A DNA stretch of 64,000 nucleotides from Pseudoxanthomonas suwonensis (GTDB taxonomy: Bacteria > Pseudomonadota > Gammaproteobacteria > Xanthomonadales > Xanthomonadaceae): the NCBI RefSeq assembly GCF_000972865.1, contig NZ_CP011144.1:3531118-3595117 (forward strand), given 5' to 3'. Under the pieces are notes generated by a model. The model saw nothing but the letters and a program-made list of their open reading frames with translations, searched no databases and was not told the DNA's origin. Position 1 is the first letter of the stretch; every line of letters starts with the position of its first letter. A program made the translations under genes and the position numbers. Shown here piece by piece: positions 8,008 through 19,389 of this stretch.

Positions 8008-9240
8008 TCAGCCGGGCCGCAGCTGCGCCAGCCCGGTGCGCAGCCGCTGCAGCGGGGTCGGGTCGACCGGGCTGGCATCGGTCAGGGCCGCGGCCAGCGC
8101 GCGCCGGAACGGCGGCAGGCCGGCGCCGGCGCGCAGGGCCGCGCTGCGCAGCCAGCGCGCCGGCAGGCGTTCGTCGGTGTACAGGCCGACGATGGCGCGG
8201 GTGGCCTGGAACAGCGGCCAGCTGCCGCGCCGGTGGCGGCGCTCGTAGCGGGCCAGCAGCGCCGCATCGCCCAGGTCGCGGCCGCGGGCGATCGCGGTGG
8301 CGGCCAGGTCGGACAATCTCTCCACGCTGGCCAGGCCCAGGTTGAAGCCGTGCGCGGTGACCGGGTGCATGCCCACCGCCGCGTCGCCGGCCAGGGCCAG
8401 GCGCGTCCCGGCGAAGCGGTGCGCCCAGGTCGCCACCAGCGGATAGACGTGGCGGCTGCCGGCCAGTTCGATGCGGCCGAGGCGGCCGCCATAGCGGCGC
8501 TGCAGTTCGGCGGCGAAGGCGGCCTCGCCGGCGCCGGCCAGGGCGCGGGCCTGCTCGCCGGGCAGGGTGACCACCGCGCCGGCCAGGTGCTCGGACAGCG
8601 GCAGCAGGGCCAGGGTCTGGCCGAGGCCGAACCATTCCCAGGCCGCGTGGTCGTGCGGCAGTTCGTGGCGGATCCGGCACACCAGCATGCTGCGGCCGAA
8701 GTCGTGCAGGTCGGCGCCGATGCCCAGCGCGCGCCGGGTCTCGGAGTAGCGGCTGTCGGCGGCGACCAGCAGGCGTGCCTGCAGGCGGGTGCCGTCGTCC
8801 AGCTCCAGCCGGGCCGCGTCGGCGCCGGTGTGGATCGAGCGCAGCGTGGCCGCGGCGTACAGGTCGATCCCGGGCGCCTCCTGCACGGCCAGCCAGGCCG
8901 CGCGGCGGATCAGGTGGTTGGCGACCAGTTCGCCGAGCCGGTCGCCGTCGGCCGGGGCGACCCGCAGCTCCTGCGGCAGGTCGCGGTCCATCACCCGCGC
9001 GGAGCGCAGCGGGTAGGCCTCGCCGGCCGGGAGGTGGCGCCACACGCCAAGTTCGCGCAGCAGCCGGACCGAGGCGTGGGTGAGGGCGATCTCGCGGCCG
9101 TCGAAGGCCGGATCGGCCAGCGCGGCTTGCGGCTGCCGCTCGACCAGCGCGACCCGCAGGCCCTGCAGACCGAAGGCCCGGGCCAGGCACAGCCCGACCG
9201 GGCCGGCGCCGACGATGGCGACGTCGTGGTTCATCTGCAT
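8008..9240 (-). CDS. ubiM: FAD-dependent ubiquinone-biosynthesis hydroxylase (UbiH/UbiM type)
   Basis: A 410-residue class A flavoprotein monooxygenase. The N-terminus has the FAD dinucleotide motif VAIVGAGPVGLCLARA, then FDGREIALTHASVRLLRELG; the second FAD motif GDAAVGMHPVTAHGFNLGL is at about 280-298. These match the ubiquinone ring hydroxylases (UbiH/UbiF/UbiL/COQ6). The DGREIALTH form and the xanthomonad setting favour UbiM, which hydroxylates the ring in this family, but without an alignment UbiH remains possible. Membrane-associated by family knowledge. The start is the ATG at 9240; a second ATG follows two codons later. Confidence 0.8.
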   Translation of the reverse strand: MQMNHDVAIVGAGPVGLCLARAFGLQGLRVALVERQPQAALADPAFDGREIALTHASVRLLRELGVWRHLPAGEAYPLRSARVMDRDLPQELRVAPADGDRLGELVANHLIRRAAWLAVQEAPGIDLYAAATLRSIHTGADAARLELDDGTRLQARLLVAADSRYSETRRALGIGADLHDFGRSMLVCRIRHELPHDHAAWEWFGLGQTLALLPLSEHLAGAVVTLPGEQARALAGAGEAAFAAELQRRYGGRLGRIELAGSRHVYPLVATWAHRFAGTRLALAGDAAVGMHPVTAHGFNLGLASVERLSDLAATAIARGRDLGDAALLARYERRHRRGSWPLFQATRAIVGLYTDERLPARWLRSAALRAGAGLPPFRRALAAALTDASPVDPTPLQRLRTGLAQLRPG

Positions 9241-9499
9241 CCTCCTGTGCGTTCCTTCGGGGTGGCCGGGCCAGTCTAGGCGCGCCGCCGCCGCGCGCCC
9301 TGATCGAGGTCAAGCCCGACCGCAGCGGAACGCATCGAGGCCCTGCGGAGACCCGCATCCGGCCGGCTATACTGCACGGTCCGAACTCCAATGACGGACT
9401 TCGCCTTGCTTGTGAATCAATCACTTGCGGCGAATTTCGAATAAACCACTTCATTCCGGTGGCGCATTGCGCCGCGACACCCGGGGAATCGACCGCCGC

Positions 9500-12400
9500 A
9501 TGCGCCTGTCCACGATCAAGCTGTCCGGATTCAAGTCCTTCGTCGATCCCACCACGCTGCACCTGCCGACCAACATGACCGGCGTGGTCGGGCCGAACGG
9601 TTGCGGCAAGTCCAACATCATCGACGCGGTGCGCTGGGTGATGGGCGAAAGCTCGGCCAGCCGCCTGCGCGGCGATTCGCTGACCGACGTGATCTTCTCC
9701 GGCTCGGCCGCGCGCAAGCCGGTCAGCCAGGCCACGGTCGAGCTGATCTTCGACAACTCCGACCACGCCATCGCCGGCGAGTACGCCGCGTTCAACGAGA
9801 TCTCGGTCAAGCGCACGGTCAGCCGCGACGGCCAGAGCCAGTACTACCTCAACGGCACCAAGTGCCGCCGCCGCGACATCACCGACCTGTTCCTGGGCAC
9901 CGGCCTGGGCCCGCGCAGCTACTCGATCATCGAGCAGGGCATGATCAGCCAGATCATCGAGGCCCGGCCGGAGGACCTGCGCGTGTACCTGGAGGAGGCC
10001 GCCGGCATCTCCAAGTACAAGGAACGGCGCAAGGAGACCGAGACCCGCATCCGCCACACCCGCGAGAACCTGGACCGGCTCAACGACCTGCGCGAGGAGG
10101 TCGACAAGCAGCTCGATCACCTGCGCCGCCAGGCCCGCCAGGCCGAGCAGTACCAGGCGCTGCAGGCCGAGCGCAAGGTCAAGGACGCCGAGTGGAAGGC
10201 GCTGCAGTTCCGCGCACTGGACGTGCAGCTGCAGGGCCTGCGCGAGCGGCTGGCGCAGGAGGAGACCAAGCTCGAGCAGATCATCGCCGGCCAGCGCGAG
10301 GCCGAGCGCGAGATCGAGACCGGCCGCGTGCGCCGCGAGGAAGCGGCCGAGGCGCTGAACAAGGCGCAGGCCGAGGTCTACCAGGTCGGCGGCGTGCTGG
10401 CCCGCATCGAGCAGCAGATCCAGCACCAGCGCGAACTGGCCAGCCGCCTGAACCAGGCACGCGACGAGGCCGCCACCGCGCTGGCCGAACTGGACCAGCA
10501 CATCGGCGACGACCGGCAGAAGCTGGAAGTGCTGCGCGCGGCGGTCGAGGAGGCCGAGCCGCGGGTGGAGCAGCTGCGCGAGGACGATGTGTTCAAGCAG
10601 GAGGCGCTGCGCGAAGCCGAGGCCGCACTGGCCGACTGGCAGCAGCGCTGGGAGACCCATGGCCGCGAGGCGGCCGAGGCGGCGCGCGCCGGTGAGGTCG
10701 AGCGCACCCGCGTGGACTACCTCGACCGGCAGTCGCTGGAAGCCGACCGCCGGCGCGAGGCGCTGGCCGCCGAGCGCAGCGGCCTGGACCTGGAGGCGCT
10801 GGCCGAGGCCTTCGAGCAGGCGCAGGTCCAGCACGAGACCCAGAAGGCCGCGCTGGACGGCCTCAACGAGCAGCTCGACGCGCGCAAGCAGGCGGTGTCG
10901 GCGCTGCAGGAACAGCAGCGCGGCGCGCAGTCCGAACTGGCCGAGGTGCGCAAGCAGGCCCAGGCCGCGCGCGGCCGCCTGTCCTCGCTGGAAACCCTGC
11001 AGCAGGCCGCGCTCGGCCAGGAGCAGGGCGCGGCGGTGGCCTGGCTGAAGGCGCGCGGGCTGGATTCGGCCGCGCGCGTGGGCGAGCGGCTCACGGTCGA
11101 AGAGGGCTGGGAGAACGCGGTCGAGGGCGCGCTGGGGCAATTGATCGAGGGCGTGCTGGTCGATGCACCGGAGCAGCTGGTGGAAGCTCTGGCCGACCTG
11201 GGCGAGGGCCGCATCGCGCTGGTCGCCGACCAGGCCGGCGACGCATCGTTCGCGCCGACCTCGCTGGCGGCCAAGGTGCGCGGTCCGCTGGCGTTGCGCC
11301 GCCTGCTCGCGCGCCTGCACGCGGCCGAGGACCTGGCCGAGGCCCGGCGCCTGTTGCCGCAGCTGGGCGAGGGCGATTCGATCATCACCCGCGGCGGCGA
11401 GCGGCTGGGCGAGGGCTGGGTGCGCGTCTCGCGTTCCGGCGCGGCCAAGCAGGGCGCGCTGCTGCGCGAGCGCGAGATCCAGTCGCTGCGCGCCGGCATC
11501 GAGGAACTGCAGCAGCGCGAGGCCGAGCTGGACCATCGCCTGGCCAGCCTGCGCGACCAGCTGCTGGCGGCCGAGCAGCAGCGCGAGGACGCGCAGCGCC
11601 AGCTGTACATGGCCCACCGCAGCGTCTCCGAGCTGGCCGGCCAGCTGCAGAGCCAGCAGGGCCGCATGGACACCGCGCGCCAGCGCATCGAGCGGATCGA
11701 GAACGAACTGGCGCAGCTGGTCCAGATCCTGGACGGCAGCCGCGAACAGGCGCGCGAGGCGCGTTCACGGCTGGAGGACGCGGTGGTGCGCATGGGCGAC
11801 CTCGAGTCGGCGCGGCAGGCGCTGGAGGCCGAACGCCGCCAGCGCACCGAGGCCCGCGACCTGGCCCGCGACGCCGCCCGCGCCAGTCGCGACGCCACCC
11901 ACGCACTGGCGCTGGGGCTGGAATCGCAGCGCACCCAGATCGCCTCGCTGACCCAGGCGCTGCAGCGCATGGACGGCCAGCGCGGGCAGCTGGACTCGCG
12001 CCTGGGCGAACTGAGCGCACAGCTGAGCACCGGCGACTCGCCGGTGCAGGCGCTGGAGACCGAACACCAGACCGCGCTGGCCGAGCGCGTGCGCGCCGAC
12101 CGCGTGCTGGGCGAGGCGCGTTCGGTGCTGGAAGGCATCGACCACGAGCTGCGCGGCTTCGAGCAGGCGCGCCAGCAGCGCGACGAGCAGTCGCTGGCCC
12201 AGCGCGAGCGCATCGGCCAGCGCCGCCTGGAGCAGCAGGCACTGGCGCTGAAGGCCGAGCAGATCGTGCAGGCCGTCACCGGCGAAGGGCTGGTGCTGGA
12301 GGACGTGGTCAACACCCTGCCCGAGGTCGCCGATCCGGCGCAGTGGGAGCAGGCGGTGGGCCAGATCGACGCGCGCATGCGCCGGTTGGAGCCGGTCAAC

Positions 12401-13003
12401 CTGGCCGCGATCCACGAATGCGGCGAGGCCGAGCAGCGCAAGACCTACCTGGACGCGCAGAACACCGACCTGACCACCGCGCTGGAGACCCTGGAAGAGG
12501 CGATCCGCAAGATCGACCGCGAGACCCGCGGCCGCTTCAAGGACACCTTCGACCGGGTCAATTCCGGCATCCAGCAGCTGTATCCGCGCCTGTTCGGCGG
12601 CGGCCATGCCTACCTGGAGCTGACCGGCGAGGACCTGCTCGACACCGGCGTGGCGATCATGGCCCGGCCGCCGGGCAAGCGCGTGTCCAACATCTCGCTG
12701 CTGTCCGGCGGCGAGAAGGCGATGACCGCGGTGGCGCTGGTGTTCGCCATCTTCCAGCTCAACCCGGCGCCGTTCTGCCTGCTCGACGAGGTCGACGCGC
12801 CGCTGGACGAGGCCAACGTCGGCCGCTTCACCGGCATGGTCAAGGAGATGAGCGAGAAGGTGCAGTTCCTGTTCGTCAGCCACAACAAGGCGACGATGGA
12901 GGCCGCGCACCAGCTTTCCGGCGTGACCATGCGCGAGCCGGGCGTGTCGCGCCTGGTCAGCGTGGACCTGGAGGAGGCGGCGCGCCTGGCCGGCGCGGCG
13001 TGA
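9500..13003 (+). CDS. smc: Chromosome partition protein SMC
   Basis: A 1167-residue structural-maintenance-of-chromosomes ATPase that compacts and segregates the chromosome with ScpAB. The N-terminal head has Walker A GPNGCGKSN at about 31-39. Two very long coiled coils (about 165-500 and 660-1000, rich in Glu/Gln/Arg/Leu) flank a hinge around 505-640. The C-terminal head carries the ABC signature LLSGGEKAM (about 1066) and Walker B CLLDEVDAPLDEAN (about 1092). I chose the ATG at 9500 because MRLSTIKLSGFKSFVDPT is the standard SMC start. First gene of the classical smc-zipA-ligA order. Confidence 0.96.
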   Translation: MRLSTIKLSGFKSFVDPTTLHLPTNMTGVVGPNGCGKSNIIDAVRWVMGESSASRLRGDSLTDVIFSGSAARKPVSQATVELIFDNSDHAIAGEYAAFNEISVKRTVSRDGQSQYYLNGTKCRRRDITDLFLGTGLGPRSYSIIEQGMISQIIEARPEDLRVYLEEAAGISKYKERRKETETRIRHTRENLDRLNDLREEVDKQLDHLRRQARQAEQYQALQAERKVKDAEWKALQFRALDVQLQGLRERLAQEETKLEQIIAGQREAEREIETGRVRREEAAEALNKAQAEVYQVGGVLARIEQQIQHQRELASRLNQARDEAATALAELDQHIGDDRQKLEVLRAAVEEAEPRVEQLREDDVFKQEALREAEAALADWQQRWETHGREAAEAARAGEVERTRVDYLDRQSLEADRRREALAAERSGLDLEALAEAFEQAQVQHETQKAALDGLNEQLDARKQAVSALQEQQRGAQSELAEVRKQAQAARGRLSSLETLQQAALGQEQGAAVAWLKARGLDSAARVGERLTVEEGWENAVEGALGQLIEGVLVDAPEQLVEALADLGEGRIALVADQAGDASFAPTSLAAKVRGPLALRRLLARLHAAEDLAEARRLLPQLGEGDSIITRGGERLGEGWVRVSRSGAAKQGALLREREIQSLRAGIEELQQREAELDHRLASLRDQLLAAEQQREDAQRQLYMAHRSVSELAGQLQSQQGRMDTARQRIERIENELAQLVQILDGSREQAREARSRLEDAVVRMGDLESARQALEAERRQRTEARDLARDAARASRDATHALALGLESQRTQIASLTQALQRMDGQRGQLDSRLGELSAQLSTGDSPVQALETEHQTALAERVRADRVLGEARSVLEGIDHELRGFEQARQQRDEQSLAQRERIGQRRLEQQALALKAEQIVQAVTGEGLVLEDVVNTLPEVADPAQWEQAVGQIDARMRRLEPVNLAAIHECGEAEQRKTYLDAQNTDLTTALETLEEAIRKIDRETRGRFKDTFDRVNSGIQQLYPRLFGGGHAYLELTGEDLLDTGVAIMARPPGKRVSNISLLSGGEKAMTAVALVFAIFQLNPAPFCLLDEVDAPLDEANVGRFTGMVKEMSEKVQFLFVSHNKATMEAAHQLSGVTMREPGVSRLVSVDLEEAARLAGAA

Positions 13004-13089
13004 GTGCCGGGGACGGGCGCGGGGTTTTTCCGCGGCCGCTCCTCGTGACATGCTTGCAGCATCCCTGACCCCCGGCGGAGACGCGTTCC

Positions 13090-13842
13090 ATGTCCGACAA
13101 AGACCTGCTGCGCATCGGCATCCTGATCGTCGGCCTGCTCCTGCTGGTGGCGATCTGGTTCTTCGGACGGCCGCGCAAGGAGCAGCAGGGAACGCGCCGC
13201 GAATCCCGCCAGTCGCCGGCGATGACCTCCGAGTACGGCCGCGCGCGGCAGGAGCCGTCGCTGGACCAGGCGCCGCCGGCCGACGGCGACGATGGCGACT
13301 ACAGCGGCGAAGAGGTCAGCCAGCCGGAACTGGGCCTGGGCGCCGGGGCGGCGCCGGCGTCGAGCCACCTGGGCCGCCGCGAGAGCCAGGACTTCGACAA
13401 GATCGTCTCGCTCTACGTGGCCGCGCGCGCCGGCAGCGTGCTGCGCGGCGAGGACATCGTCGTCGCCGCCGAGAAGACCGGCATGGTCTTCGGCCACATG
13501 AACGTGTTCCACCGCCTGCTGGAAGGACACCCGGAGCGCGGCCCGGTGTTCAGCATGGCCAGCATCATCAAGCCCGGCAGCTTCGACATGGCCCACATCC
13601 GCGAGCTTGAGACCCCGGCGATCGCCTTCTTCCTGACCCTGCCGGCGCCGGTGCCGGCGCTGGATGCCTGGGAGAAGATGCTGCCGACCGTGCAGCGCCT
13701 GGCCGAACTGCTCGACGGCGTGGTCCTGGACGACAGCCGCAACGCCCTGGGCCGCCAGCGCATCGCCCACATCCGCGACGAACTGCGTGCCTACGACCGC
13801 CAGCACGAGGCGCCGCCTCTGACCAAGGCGCCACGCTGGTGA
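13090..13842 (+). CDS. zipA: Cell division protein ZipA
   Basis: A 250-residue bitopic inner-membrane division protein that tethers FtsZ. The N-terminal membrane segment (about 7-25, LLRIGILIVGLLLLVAIWFF) is followed by a charged Gln/Glu/Pro-rich linker (about 30-105) and the C-terminal FtsZ-binding domain (about 108-235), including SLYVAARAGSVLRGEDI and MFGHMNVFHRL-like sequence. The gene lies 86 bases after smc, as in many gammaproteobacteria; ligA normally follows but here two unrelated genes intervene. Confidence 0.92.
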   Translation: MSDKDLLRIGILIVGLLLLVAIWFFGRPRKEQQGTRRESRQSPAMTSEYGRARQEPSLDQAPPADGDDGDYSGEEVSQPELGLGAGAAPASSHLGRRESQDFDKIVSLYVAARAGSVLRGEDIVVAAEKTGMVFGHMNVFHRLLEGHPERGPVFSMASIIKPGSFDMAHIRELETPAIAFFLTLPAPVPALDAWEKMLPTVQRLAELLDGVVLDDSRNALGRQRIAHIRDELRAYDRQHEAPPLTKAPRW

Positions 13843-13861
13843 ACGCGGCGGTGACGCGCCG

Positions 13862-14299
13862 GTGACGGTGCGCGGCATCAGCCACGCGACCTTCGTGGTC
13901 GCCGACCTGGAGCGCACGGCGCGGCTGCTGCGCGAAGGGCTGGGCGCGCGCGAGGTCTACGACAGCGCCGGCCGCGAGCATTCGCTCTCGCGCGAGAAGT
14001 TCTTCCTGCTCGGCGACCTGTGGCTGGTGGCGATGGAAGGCGGGCCGCAGGCCGAGCGTTCCTACCGGCACCTGGCCCTGGCCGTCGACGCATGCGACCT
14101 GCCGGGGTACCGGCAGCGGCTGCAGGCGCTGGGCGTGGAGGTCCTGCCGGGGCGCGGACGGATCGACGGCGAGGGCGAGTCGCTGTACTTCCGTGACCAC
14201 GACAACCACCTGTTCGAGCTGCACGCCGGCACGCTGGAGCGCCGGCTCGCCGCCTATGCCGCGGCCGATGCGACCGTCGCGCCCGCGGCCGCCACCTGA
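13862..14299 (+). CDS. fosX: FosX-like fosfomycin hydrolase (VOC family)
   Basis: A 145-residue vicinal-oxygen-chelate metalloprotein closely resembling FosX, the Mn-dependent enzyme that opens the epoxide of fosfomycin with water. The metal ligands His8 (GISH), His70 (SYRHLAL) and Glu119 (NHLFELHAG) and the FosX-specific general base Glu45 (SLSREKFF) are all present, each shifted by one from the Listeria numbering. Translation starts at GTG (13862 or 13868); no ATG is available. It begins 19 bases after the zipA stop and its last 46 bases overlap the end of the convergent aminotransferase gene. A related VOC hydrolase with another substrate cannot be excluded. Confidence 0.85.
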   Translation: MTVRGISHATFVVADLERTARLLREGLGAREVYDSAGREHSLSREKFFLLGDLWLVAMEGGPQAERSYRHLALAVDACDLPGYRQRLQALGVEVLPGRGRIDGEGESLYFRDHDNHLFELHAGTLERRLAAYAAADATVAPAAAT

Positions 14300-15384
14300 G
14301 CGAAGGCGTCGCGGAATCGCGCCATTTCCTCGCGCGTGCCCACCGTCACCCGCACCCGCTGCGGCCATACCGGCCAGCTGCGGCCGACCACCACGCCCTC
14401 GGCGGCCAGCGCCCGGGCGAACGCGGCACCGTCGCCGCGCACGTCGACCATGAAGCAGTTGGCCTGCGAGGGCAGGCAGGGGTAGCCGCGCGCGGCGAGC
14501 CAGGCGATGGTCTCGTCGCGGACCGCGGCGTTCTCGCGCTTGCGCGCCGGCACCAGCGCCGGTTCGCGCAGGCTGGCCAGGCCGGCCGCCAGCGCGGTCA
14601 CCGGCAGCGGATTGCTGCCGAAGGCCGCGAGCCTGGCCAGCAGGTCCGGCCGCCCGAGCGCCAGGCCCAGGCGCAGCCCGGCCATGCCGTAAAGCTTGGA
14701 GAAGGTGCGCAGCACGACCAGCTCGCCGCCGGCACGCACCTGGTCGAGCATCGACGGCGCGTCGGCGTAGTGGATGTAGGCCTCGTCCACCAGCAGCACG
14801 CTGCCGGCCGGCTTGTTCGCCAGCAGCCACGCTATGTCGCCGTGGGCGGTGACCGAGCCGGTCGGATTGTTGGGGTTGCAGACGTAGAGCAGCCCGGCCT
14901 GCGGATCGGCGGCGGCCATCGCCCGCACGTCGTGGCTGCCGTCGGCGCGCAGCGGTATGCGGTGCACCGGCGCACCATGGGCGGCGGCGGTGTCGGCCAC
15001 CGCATCGAAGGTCGGATCGGGGACCACCACCGCGCGCCGCGGCGAGGTGAAAGCCAGCGCGGCGCGGTCCAGCGGGTCGCTGGAGCCGGCATGGACGGCG
15101 ACATGGTCCACCGGCAGCGCGTTCTGTGCGGCGAACTCGGCGGCCAGCTCGCCGCGCAGGCCGAACTGGTAGCGGCCACTGGATGGCAGGATCGCGCGCA
15201 CCGCTTCCTGCGCGGCGGGCGAGGGGCCGAGCGGGCATTCGTTGAAGTTGAGCATCACCGGTGCGGCCGGCGCGGGGGCGGGCCGTGCCGCGGCCGCGGC
15301 AGTGCCGGCGGACGGGAGCAGGGCGCCGGCCGCAGCCAGGCCGGAACCGCGGAGGAAGCTGCGACGGGAGACGGCGACGGACAT
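14254..15384 (-). CDS. Tat-exported HisC-like aminotransferase
   Basis: A 376-residue fold-type I PLP enzyme most like histidinol-phosphate aminotransferase. The N-terminus is a twin-arginine signal (SRRSFLRGSG, then an Ala-rich hydrophobic stretch and an Ala-x-Ala-type cleavage region at about 30-33). The mature part has the Asn-Glu motif NFNECPLGPSP, the cofactor motif CNPNNPTG, DEAYIHY, and the PLP lysine in TFSKLYGMAGLRLG (about 227-240). A periplasmic location is unusual for histidine biosynthesis, so the natural substrate is probably different. It overlaps the fosX end by 46 bases and is divergent from ligA. Confidence 0.85.
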   Translation of the reverse strand: MSVAVSRRSFLRGSGLAAAGALLPSAGTAAAAARPAPAPAAPVMLNFNECPLGPSPAAQEAVRAILPSSGRYQFGLRGELAAEFAAQNALPVDHVAVHAGSSDPLDRAALAFTSPRRAVVVPDPTFDAVADTAAAHGAPVHRIPLRADGSHDVRAMAAADPQAGLLYVCNPNNPTGSVTAHGDIAWLLANKPAGSVLLVDEAYIHYADAPSMLDQVRAGGELVVLRTFSKLYGMAGLRLGLALGRPDLLARLAAFGSNPLPVTALAAGLASLREPALVPARKRENAAVRDETIAWLAARGYPCLPSQANCFMVDVRGDGAAFARALAAEGVVVGRSWPVWPQRVRVTVGTREEMARFRDAFAQVAAAGATVASAAA

Positions 15385-15486
15385 GCGGGCGGAACCGGCA
15401 GGGAAGGGAGCAGCGCCAAGCTAGCGCCGACCCGGGCGCGGCGGCAAGGCGGCAGCGACGCCTGTCGGACATCACGCCGCGGCGGG

Positions 15487-17868
<2,382 letters not shown>

Positions 17869-17872
17869 GGCG

Positions 17873-19309
17873 ATGGACCACGCACGACGCTTGCGCCAGG
17901 AATCCACCGATGCCGAGGCCCGGTTGTGGGCGAGGCTGCGCAACCACCAGTTGGGAGCTAAGTTCCGTCGGCAGCACCGGGCTGAAGGGTTCATCCTCGA
18001 CTTTGCCTGCGTGGAGCAGTTGCTGGCGGTCGAGCTGGAAGGTGGGCAGCATCTGGAGCAGCAGTCCGCCGATGAAGAGCGTACGCGGCGATTGCAGGAC
18101 GCGGGTTGGCGGGTCGTGCGCTTCTGGAACGATGAGGTGCTGGTGCGTACGGACGAGGTGGTCGACGCGATCTGGCAGGCACTGCAAAAAGCGCCCCCTC
18201 ACCCCAGCCCTCTCCCCCGCAAGGGGGGGAGAGGGAGCCAGACGCAGGCTATGCAAGCCAAACAGGAGAGCCGGGGTTCTGCCCCCTCTCCCCCGCTTGC
18301 GGGGGAGAGGGCTGGGGTGAGGGGGAGCTCCTGGCCCCCCACCGCCGATATCGAAGCCCTCCGCCTCCGCGCCCGCCTCTACACCCTCATCCGCACCTTC
18401 TTCGCCGAACGCGGCGTGCTGGAAGTGGAAACGCCCGTGCTGTCGGAAGCCGGCAACACCGAGCCCAACATCGACAGCTTCACCACCCGCTTCAGCGGCC
18501 ACCGCGACGCCGGCGCGCCCGAGCGCTGGCTGCGCACCTCGCCCGAATACCCGCTCAAGCGCCTGCTCGCGGCCGGCATCGGCGACTGCTACGAACTGGG
18601 CCGGGTGTTCCGCAACGGCGAGGCCGGTGGCCGCCACAATCCCGAGTTCACCATGCTCGAGTGGTACCGGGTCGGCTGGGACCACCTTCGCCTGGCCGAC
18701 GAGACCGTGGCGCTGGTGCAGGACGCCCTGGCCCTGGCTGGGCGCCGCGCCGACGTGGTGTCGACGACCTACCGCGAACTGTTCCTGCACGCGGCCGGCG
18801 TCGATCCGTTCGCCGCCGATGATGCGCAGCTGCGGCAGCCGCTGGCCGGCATCGGCATCGACGGCGACGGGCTGTCGCGCGACGACTGGCTGGACCTGCT
18901 GATGACCCACCTCGTCCAGCCGCATTTCCCGGCCGACCGGATCACCGTCGTCCACGACTGGCCGGCCACGCAGTGCGCGCTGGCGAAGATCCGCGAGCCT
19001 GCGCAGGCCGGCGGCGCCCCGCCGGTGGCCGAACGCTTCGAGCTGTACCTGGGCGCGTTCGAACTGGCCAACGGCTACCACGAGCTGACCGACGCCCACG
19101 AACAGCGCCGGCGCTTCCTGCGCGACGGCCAGGTACGCGCCGGCCGCGGCGCCGTGCAGCCGCCGCTCGACGAGCGCCTGCTCGCGGCGTTGCAGTCGGG
19201 CCTGCCCGACTGCGCCGGCGTGGCCCTGGGCGTGGAGCGCCTGCTGATGGCCCTGGCCGGAACCGACCGGATCGCCGACGTGCTGGCCTTCGATTTCGGC
19301 TGCGCCTGA
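17873..19309 (+). CDS. epmA: DUF559 endonuclease-like domain joined in frame to EF-P lysyltransferase EpmA
   Basis: One uninterrupted 478-residue frame contains two unrelated parts. Residues 1-105 match DUF559 (restriction-endonuclease-like: ARRLRQESTDAEARLWARLRN, FILDFACVEQLLAVELEGGQH, RRLQDAGWRVVRFWNDEV). Residues about 150-478 are EpmA (PoxA/GenX), the class II lysyl-tRNA-synthetase paralogue that attaches beta-lysine to elongation factor P: motif 2 [19 protein letters not shown] and motif 3 GVALGVERLLMAL. The joint (about 109-148) is encoded by a palindromic intergenic repeat (18196-18323). EpmA alone could start at the in-frame GTG at 18317, which has GGGAGAGGG eight bases upstream and gives RGSSWPPTADIEALRLRARL, close to the normal EpmA start. 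So this is either a true fusion or two genes without a stop between. Confidence 0.8.
   Translation: MDHARRLRQESTDAEARLWARLRNHQLGAKFRRQHRAEGFILDFACVEQLLAVELEGGQHLEQQSADEERTRRLQDAGWRVVRFWNDEVLVRTDEVVDAIWQALQKAPPHPSPLPRKGGRGSQTQAMQAKQESRGSAPSPPLAGERAGVRGSSWPPTADIEALRLRARLYTLIRTFFAERGVLEVETPVLSEAGNTEPNIDSFTTRFSGHRDAGAPERWLRTSPEYPLKRLLAAGIGDCYELGRVFRNGEAGGRHNPEFTMLEWYRVGWDHLRLADETVALVQDALALAGRRADVVSTTYRELFLHAAGVDPFAADDAQLRQPLAGIGIDGDGLSRDDWLDLLMTHLVQPHFPADRITVVHDWPATQCALAKIREPAQAGGAPPVAERFELYLGAFELANGYHELTDAHEQRRRFLRDGQVRAGRGAVQPPLDERLLAALQSGLPDCAGVALGVERLLMALAGTDRIADVLAFDFGCA
18196..18323 (+). repeat. Palindromic repeat inside an open reading frame
   Basis: Arms of 23 bases (18196-18218, CCCTCACCCCAGCCCTCTCC..., and its perfect complement 18301-18323) each contain an internal hairpin of C-runs and G-runs. 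This is a common intergenic repeat type, but here it lies in frame and encodes PHPSPLPRKGGRG and PPLAGERAGVRG. It separates the DUF559 and EpmA coding parts and supplies the alternative EpmA ribosome-binding site and GTG start. Confidence 0.85.
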
Positions 19310-19389
19310 GGCAGCGGGCATTCACCGGATTTTCCGGCGGCGGGGACACAATCCGGTCGGACAAGGACCACTCGGAGGGGGCGGTGCGG

